64,000 nt of DNA from Sabellastarte sp. h YS-2021 (lineage: Eukaryota > Annelida > Polychaeta > Sabellida > Sabellidae), in assembly GCA_964017235.1 (NCBI GenBank), contig OZ024929.1, forward strand, positions 112,515,793 through 112,579,792, read 5' to 3'. This document shows, piece after piece, positions 57,686 to 64,000 of the stretch (the first letter of the stretch is position 1; every line of letters starts with the position of its first letter). Under the pieces are notes generated by a model, which saw only the letters and a program-made list of their open reading frames with translations, searched no databases and was not told where the DNA came from. Made by a program: the position numbers and the translations under genes.

Positions 57686-58500
57686 TTGAAATTTTTCCCC
57701 TTTGCATAGGACACTGTTGTACCATCCTGCAGGTCGAAAATTCACTTGAAATCGCTCTATCTGTTACGCTTTTCGAGATATTGACACTTTTTCATTTTCC
57801 GCAAAAATCTAAGATGGCCGCCAAAAGTGGCGAAAATTGACATTTTCCCCCTTTGCAAAGGAGACTCTTGTACCATCCTGCAGGTCGAAAATTCACTTGA
57901 AATCGCTCTATCTGTTACGCTTTTCGAGATATTGACACTTTTTCATTTTCCGCAAAAATCTAAGATGGCCGCCAAAAGTGGCGAAAATTGACATTTTCCC
58001 CCTTTGCAAAGGAGACTCTTGTACCACCCTGCAGGTCAAAAATTTGCTCGAAATCGCTCTATCTCTTACGGTTTTCGAGATATTGACACTTTTCTATTTT
58101 CCGCAAAAATCCAAAATGGCCGCTAAAAGTGGCGAAAATCGATATTTTTCCCCTTTGCACAAGACACTCTTGTGCTACCCTTCTGGTCAAAAATTCGCTT
58201 GAAATCGCTCTATCTCTTACGGTTTTAGAGATATTCACACTTTTCCATTTTCCGCAAAAATCCAAGATGGCTGCCAAAAGTGGTGAAAATTGAAATTTTA
58301 CCCCTTTGCACAGGACATTCTTGTACTACCTTGCAGGTCAAAAATTCGCTCGAAATCGCTCTATCTCTTATGGTTTTCGAGATATTCACACTTTTTCATT
58401 TTTTTCCGCTAAAATCCAAGATGGCCGGCAAAAGTGGCGAAAATTGAAATCTTTCCCCTTTGCATAGGACACTTTTGTACTACCCTGAAGGTCTAAATGC
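57686..58500 (+). repeat. Tandem array D, ~153-bp units
   Basis: About five units of CCCCTTTGCAHAGGACACT-TTGTACTACCCTGCAGGTC, then GAAATCGCTCTATCTCTTACGGTTTTCGAGATATTGACAC and AAAATCCAAGATGGCCGCCAAAAGTGGCGAAAAT. Unit starts are near 57695, 57848, 58000, 58150, 58303 and 58455. Open frames across it (57535-57840, 57978-58202, 58059-58277) follow the repeat and are not taken as genes. Confidence 0.88.
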
Positions 58501-58619
58501 AATAGTTTTCAAGTTACAAGTGATTTCACTCATGATGGAAGTTACAGGAAAGAAAAACCCGAAAGTAGCTATTACTCACTTATCTATTGAGATAGACACC
58601 CAAGTTACTCACCATGTTG

Positions 58620-61600
58620 TTGATGTGGGAAAAAGTAGGTGAATAACATATTTTAACAAAATGCTCTAAATACAATACTTTTCAAGTTATAATCGATTTA
58701 GTGCATGATTTCATTAATTTTAATGCATTAAAAATTATTTTAATAATTCATAAAAAAACTTTAGCATGTGAAATATCTCCAAAATGTAGGTGAATGAGTT
58801 ATTTGAGAAATACTGGCTATCTGCAATACTTTTAGTGATAATAGGCAATTACTCATTTTGAGTAGGTGAGTAATTAGATATGGATCTGAAAATTCACTAA
58901 TTGAAAGTTCTCCCAAAATATAGGTGAAGTGAGTTATTTGAAAAATACTGGCTATCTGCAATACTTTTAGAGATAATTCACATTTACTCATTTTGAGTAG
59001 GTGAGTAATTACCTATGGGTCTGAAACTTCACCATGTGACAGCTCTTCCAAAAGTAGATGAATGAGTTATTTGAGAAAAATTGACTATCTGCAATACTTT
59101 CAGAGATAATTCGCATTTACTCATTTTGAGTAGGTGAGTAATTAGCTACAGGTCTGAAACTTCACCAAGTGAAAGCTCTCCTAAAAGTACATGAATGAGT
59201 TATATGAGAAAAATTGGCTATCTGCAATACTTTTAGAGATAATTCGCAGTTACTCATTTTGAGTAGGTGAGTAATTAGCTACAGGTGTGAAACTTCACCA
59301 TGTGAAAGCTCTCCCAAAAGTAGGTGAATGAGTTATTTGAGAAAAATTGGCTATATGCAATACTCTTAGAGATAATTCGCAGTTACTCATTTTGAGTAGG
59401 TGAGTTATTACCTATGGGTCTGAAACTTTGCCATGTGAAAGCTCTTCCAAAAGTAGATGAATGAGTTATTTGAGAAAAATTGGCTATCTTCTATACTTTT
59501 AGAGAGAATTCGCATTTACTGATTTTGAGTAGGCGAGTAAGTAGCTACGGGTCTGAAACTTCACAATGTGAAAGCTCTTCCAAAAGTAGATGAATGAGTT
59601 ATTTGAGAAAAATTGGCTATCTGCACTACTTTTAGAGATAATTAGTATTTACTCATTTTGAGCGGGTGAGAAATTAGCTACAGGTCTGAAACTTCACCAA
59701 GTGAAAGCTCTCCCAAAAGTAGATGAATGAGTTATTTGAGAAAAATTGGCTATCTCCTATACTTTTAGAGATAATTCGCATTTACTCATTTTGAGTAGGT
59801 GAGAAATTAGCTATGGGTCTGAAACTTCACCATGTGAAAGCTCTTCCAAAAGTAGATGAATAAGTTATTTGAGAAAAATTGGCTATCTGCAATACTTTTA
59901 GAGATAATTTGCATTTACTCATTTTGAGTAGGTGAGTAATTAGCTACGGGCGTGAAACTTCACCAAGTGAAAGCTCTCCCAAAAGTATATGAATGACTTA
60001 TTTGAGAAAAATTGGGTATCTGCAATTCTTTTAGAGATAATTCGCATTTACTCATTTTGAGTAGGTGAGTAATTACCTACGGGTCTGAAACTTCACCAAG
60101 TGAAAGCTCTCCCAAAAGTAGATGAATGAGTTATTTGAGAAAAATTGGCTATCTGCAATACTTTTATAGATAATTCGCATTTACTCATTTTGAGTAGGTG
60201 AGTAATTAGCTACGGGTCTGAAACTTCACCAAGTGAAAGCTCTCCCAAAAGTAGGTGAATGAGTTATTTGAGAAAAATTGGCTATCTGCAATACTTTTAG
60301 AGAGAATTCGCATTTACTCATTTTGAGTAGGTGAGTAATTAGCTATGGGTCTGAAACTTCACCATGTGAAAGCTCTTCCAAAAGTAGATGAATGAGTTAT
60401 TTCAGAAAAATTGGCTATCTGCAATACTTTTAGAGATAATTCGCATTTACTCATTTTGAGTAGGCGAGTAATTAGCTATGGGTCTGAAACTTCACCATGT
60501 GAAAGCTCTTCCAAAAGTAAATGAATGAGTTATTTGAGAAAAATTGGCTATCTGCAATACTTTTAGAGATATTTAGCATTTACTCATTTTGAGTAGGTGA
60601 GAAATTAGCTACAGGTCTGACACTTCACCAAGTGAAAGCTCTCCCAAAAGTAGATGAATGAGTTATTTGAGAAAAATTGGGTACCCACAATACTTTTAGA
60701 GATAATTAGCATTTACTCATTTTGAGTAGGTGAGTAATTACCTACGGGTCTAAAACTTCACCATGTGAAAGCTTTTCAAAAGTACATGAATGAGTTATTT
60801 GAGAAAAATTGGCTATCTGCAATACTTTTACAGATAATTCTCATTTACTCATTTTGAGTAGGTGAGTAATTACCTATGGGTCTGAAACTTCACCATGTGA
60901 CAGCTCTTCCAAAAGTAGATGAATGAGTTATTTGAGAAAAATTGACTATCTGCAATACTTTCAGAGATAATTCGCATTTACTCATTTTGAGTAGGTGAGT
61001 AATTAGCTACAGGTCTGAAACTTCACCAACTGAAAGCTCTCCTAAAAGTACATGAATGAGTTATTTGAGAAAAATTGGCTATCTGCAATACTTTTCGAGA
61101 TAATTCGCAGTTACTCATTTTGAGTAGGTGAGTAATTAGCTACAGGTGTGAAACTTCACCATGTGAAAGCTCTCCCAAAAGTAGGTGAATGAGTTATTTG
61201 AGAAAAATTGGCTATCTGCAATACTTTTCGAGATATTTAGCATTTACTCATTTTGAGTAGGTGAGAAATTAGCTACAGGTCTGACACTTCACCAAGTGAA
61301 AGCTCTCGCAAAAGTAGGTGAATGAGTTATTTGAGAAAAATTGGCTATCTTCTATACTTTTAGAGAGAATTCGCATTTACTCATTTTGAGTAGGCGAGTA
61401 AGTAGCTACAGGTCTGAAACTTCACAATGTGAAAGCTCTTCCAAAAGTAGATGAATGAGTTATTTGAGAAAAATTGGCTATCTGCAATACTTTTAGAGAT
61501 AATTAGTATTTACTCATTTTGAGCGGGTGAGAAATTAGCTACAGGTCTGAAACTTTACTCATTTTGAGTAGGTGAGTAATTAGTTACGGGTCTGAAACTT

Positions 61601-63848
61601 CACCAAGTGAAAGCTCTTCCAAAAGTAGGTGAATGAGTTATTTGAGAAAAATTGGCTATCTGCAATACTTTTAGAGAGAATTCGCATTTACTCATTTTGA
61701 GTAGGTGAGTAATTAGCTACAGGTGTGAAACTTCACCATGTGAAAGCTCTCCCAAAAGTAGGTGAATGAGTTATTTGAGAAAAATTGGCTATCTGCAATA
61801 CTTTTCGAGATATTTAGCATTTACTCATTTTGAGTAGGTGAGAAATTAGCTACAGGTCTGACACTTCACCAAGTGAAAGCTCTCGCAAAAGTAGGTGAAT
61901 GAGTTATTTGAGAAAAATTGGCTATCTTCTATACTTTTAGAGAGAATTCGCATTTACTCATTTTGAGTAGGCGAGTAAGTAGCTACGGGTCTGAAACTTC
62001 ACAATGTGAAAGCTCTTCCAAAAGTAGATGAATGAGTTATTTGAGAAAAATTGGCTATCTGCAATACTTTTAGAGATAATTAGTATTTACTCATTTTGAG
62101 CGGGTGAGAAATTAGCTACAGGTCTGAAACTTCACCATGTGACAGCTCTTCCAAAAGTAGATGAATGAGTTATTTGAGAAAAATTGGCTATCTGCAATAC
62201 TTTTAGAGATAATTCGCATTTACTCATTTTGAGTAGGTGAGTAATTAGCTACAGGTCTGAAACTTCACCAAGTGAAAGCTCTCCTAAAAGTACATGAATG
62301 AGTTATTTGAGAAAAATTGGCTATCTGCAATACTTTTAGAGATAATTCGCAGTTACTCATTTTGAGTAGGTGAGTAATTAGCTACAGGTGTGAAACTTCA
62401 CCATGTGAAAGCTCTCCCAAAAGTAGGTGAATGAGTTATTTGAGAAAAATTGGCTATCTGCAATACTTTTCGAGATATTTAGCATTTACTCATTTTGAGT
62501 AGGTGAGAAATTAGCTACAGGTCTGACACTTCACCAAGTGAAAGCTCTCGCAAAAGTAGGTGAATGAGTTATTTGAGAAAAATTGGCTATCTTCTATACT
62601 TTTAGAGAGAATTCGCATTTACTCATTTTGAGTAGGCGAGTAAGTAGCTACGGGTCTGAAACTTCACAATGTGAAAGCTCTTCCAAAAGTAGATGAATGA
62701 GTTATTTGAGAAAAATTGGCTATCTGCAATACTTTTAGAGATAATTAGTATTTACTCATTTTGAGCGGGTGAGAAATTAGCTACAGGTCTGAAACTTCAC
62801 CAAGTGAAAGCTCTCCCAAAAGTAGATGAATGAGTTATTTGAGAAAAATTGGCTATCTGCAATACTTTTAGAGATAATTAGCATTTACTCATTTTGAGTA
62901 GGTCAGTAATTAGCTACGGGTCTGAAACTTCACCAAGTGAAAGCTCTTCCAAAAGTAGGTGAATGAGTTATTTGAGAAAAATTGGCTATCTGCAATACTT
63001 TTAGAGAGAATTCGCATTTACTCATTTTGAGTAGGTGAGTAATTAGCTATGGGTCTGAAACTTCACCATGTGAAAGCTCTTCCAAAAGTAGATGAATGAG
63101 TTATTTGAGAAAAATTGGCTATCTGCAATACTTTTAGAGATAATTAGCATTTACTCATTTTGAGTAGGTGAGTAATTAGCTACGGGTCTGAAACTTCACC
63201 AAGTGAAAGCTCTCCCAAAAGTAGGTGAATGAGTTATTTGAGAAAAATTGGCTATCTGCAATACTTTTAGAGAGAATTCGCATTTACTCATTTTGAGTAG
63301 GTGAGTAATTAGCTATGGGTCTGAAACTTCACCATGTGAAAGCTCTTCCAAAAGTAGATGAATGAGTTATTTGAGAAAAATTGGCTATCTGCAATACTTT
63401 TAGAGATAATTCGCATTTACTCATTTTGAGTAGGCGAGTAATTAGCTATGGGTCTGAAACTTCACCATGTGAAAGCTCTTCCAAAAGTAAATGAATGAGT
63501 TATTTGAGAAAAATTGGCTATCTGCAATACTTTTCGAGATATTTAGCATTTACTCATTTTGAGTAGGTGAGAAATTAGCTACAGGTCTGACACTTCACCA
63601 AGTGAAAGCTCTCGCAAAAGTAGGTGAATGAGTTATTTGAGAAAAATTGGCTATCTTCTATACTTTTAGACATAATTCGCATTTACTCATTTCGAGTAGG
63701 TGAGTAACTAGCTACGCGTCTGAAACTTAACCACGTGAAAGCTCTCCCAAAAGTAGGTGAATGAGTTATTTGAGAAAAATTGGCTACCTGCAATACTTTT
63801 AGAGATAATTCGCATTTACTCATTTTGAGGAGGTGAGTAAGTAGGCCA
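58620..63848 (+). repeat. Satellite E, 133-bp monomers with higher-order repeats
   Basis: About 38 head-to-tail monomers of ~133 bp (AAAAGTAGRTGAATGAGTTATTTGAGAAAAATTGGCTATCTGCAATACTTTTAGAGATAATTCGCATTTACTCATTTTGAGTAGGTGAG...). Variant monomers recur in the same order. CTTTTCGAGATATTTAGC is at about 61224, 61801, 62467 and 63530; 61801-62467 is five monomers and 62467-63530 is eight. The 61224-61801 spacing is short because of a partial monomer near 61550. Only the repeat itself is seen; it codes for nothing. Confidence 0.92.
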
Positions 63849-63861
63849 AAGTTTACCAAAC

Positions 63862-63990
63862 CATTTTCCCCTTAGCATAGGATACTCTAGTACTACCCTG
63901 TGGTTCAAAAATTTGCTCGAAATTTCTCTATCTCTTACAGTTTGAGAGATATTTCTGATTTTTCACATTTTCACTAAAAGTAGCAATAAA
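63862..63990 (+). repeat. Array D unit on the far side of satellite E
   Basis: TTTCCCCTTAGCATAGGATACTCTAGTACTACCCTG ... CTCTATCTCTTACAGTTTGAGAGATATT matches the D unit of 57686-58500 with divergence. Satellite E is thus embedded between D units. Confidence 0.8.
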
Positions 63991-64000
63991 GTAGCCATTA

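Noticed and set aside
57535..58277. Frames on both strands in array D
   Set aside because: Their sequence repeats with the 153-bp unit and lacks any domain; the frames are by-products of the repeat.

Overview
This is a eukaryotic, metazoan window. The two host genes are split by GT-AG introns of 0.7-7 kb in consistent phase, and repeats fill most of the remaining DNA. An F-type (fucolectin) lectin gene, tRNA-derived SINEs, a DIRS element, a SCAN/Gmr1-like LTR element, PIF/Harbinger, foldback elements and 147-bp repeats rich in 'TGACCTTGA' together suggest a marine invertebrate, most likely a mollusc. The species cannot be named from this sequence.

Layout. 1-960: a scrambled GC-rich minisatellite and a LINE 3' end. 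2194-10543: a three-level nest. A TIR element carrying 147-bp tandem units (here 'element A') is split by a complete DIRS-type tyrosine-recombinase retrotransposon (3732-10412), whose recombinase ORF is in turn split by a LINE 3' fragment (8494-8967). 11342-13382: a palindromic MITE, a CCAAT-rich 30-bp minisatellite, an element A remnant and a full tRNA-SINE with 15-bp target duplications. 13998-27092: the lectin gene on +, with two duplicated candidate first exons. Its intron 1 holds a foldback element (FB1). Its intron 2 holds an antisense LTR retrotransposon with nearly identical LTRs. 29742-31200: a LINE with RT domain on -. 32083-37458: a two-gene PIF/Harbinger transposon with TTA target duplication. 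40366-50114: two more element A copies, a second and related foldback element (FB2, 42816-45978), and two copies of another repeat ('F'). 50361-57440: the 3' part of a RING-H2 E3 ligase gene on -. Its last intron contains a 350-bp tandem array (C). 57686-63990: a 153-bp tandem array (D) and a 133-bp satellite with higher-order structure (E), upstream of that gene's most 5' visible exon and probably intronic.

The observations most worth following are: (1) arrays A, C, D and E look different but share one ~20-bp core, TTACGGTTTYCGAGATAT; (2) FB1 and FB2 share related ends, short palindromic subterminal arrays and an F-like segment; (3) the DIRS insertion can be read directly against two unoccupied paralogous sites in the same window; (4) the lectin's fucose-binding motif is one residue short, and its N-terminal exon is duplicated.
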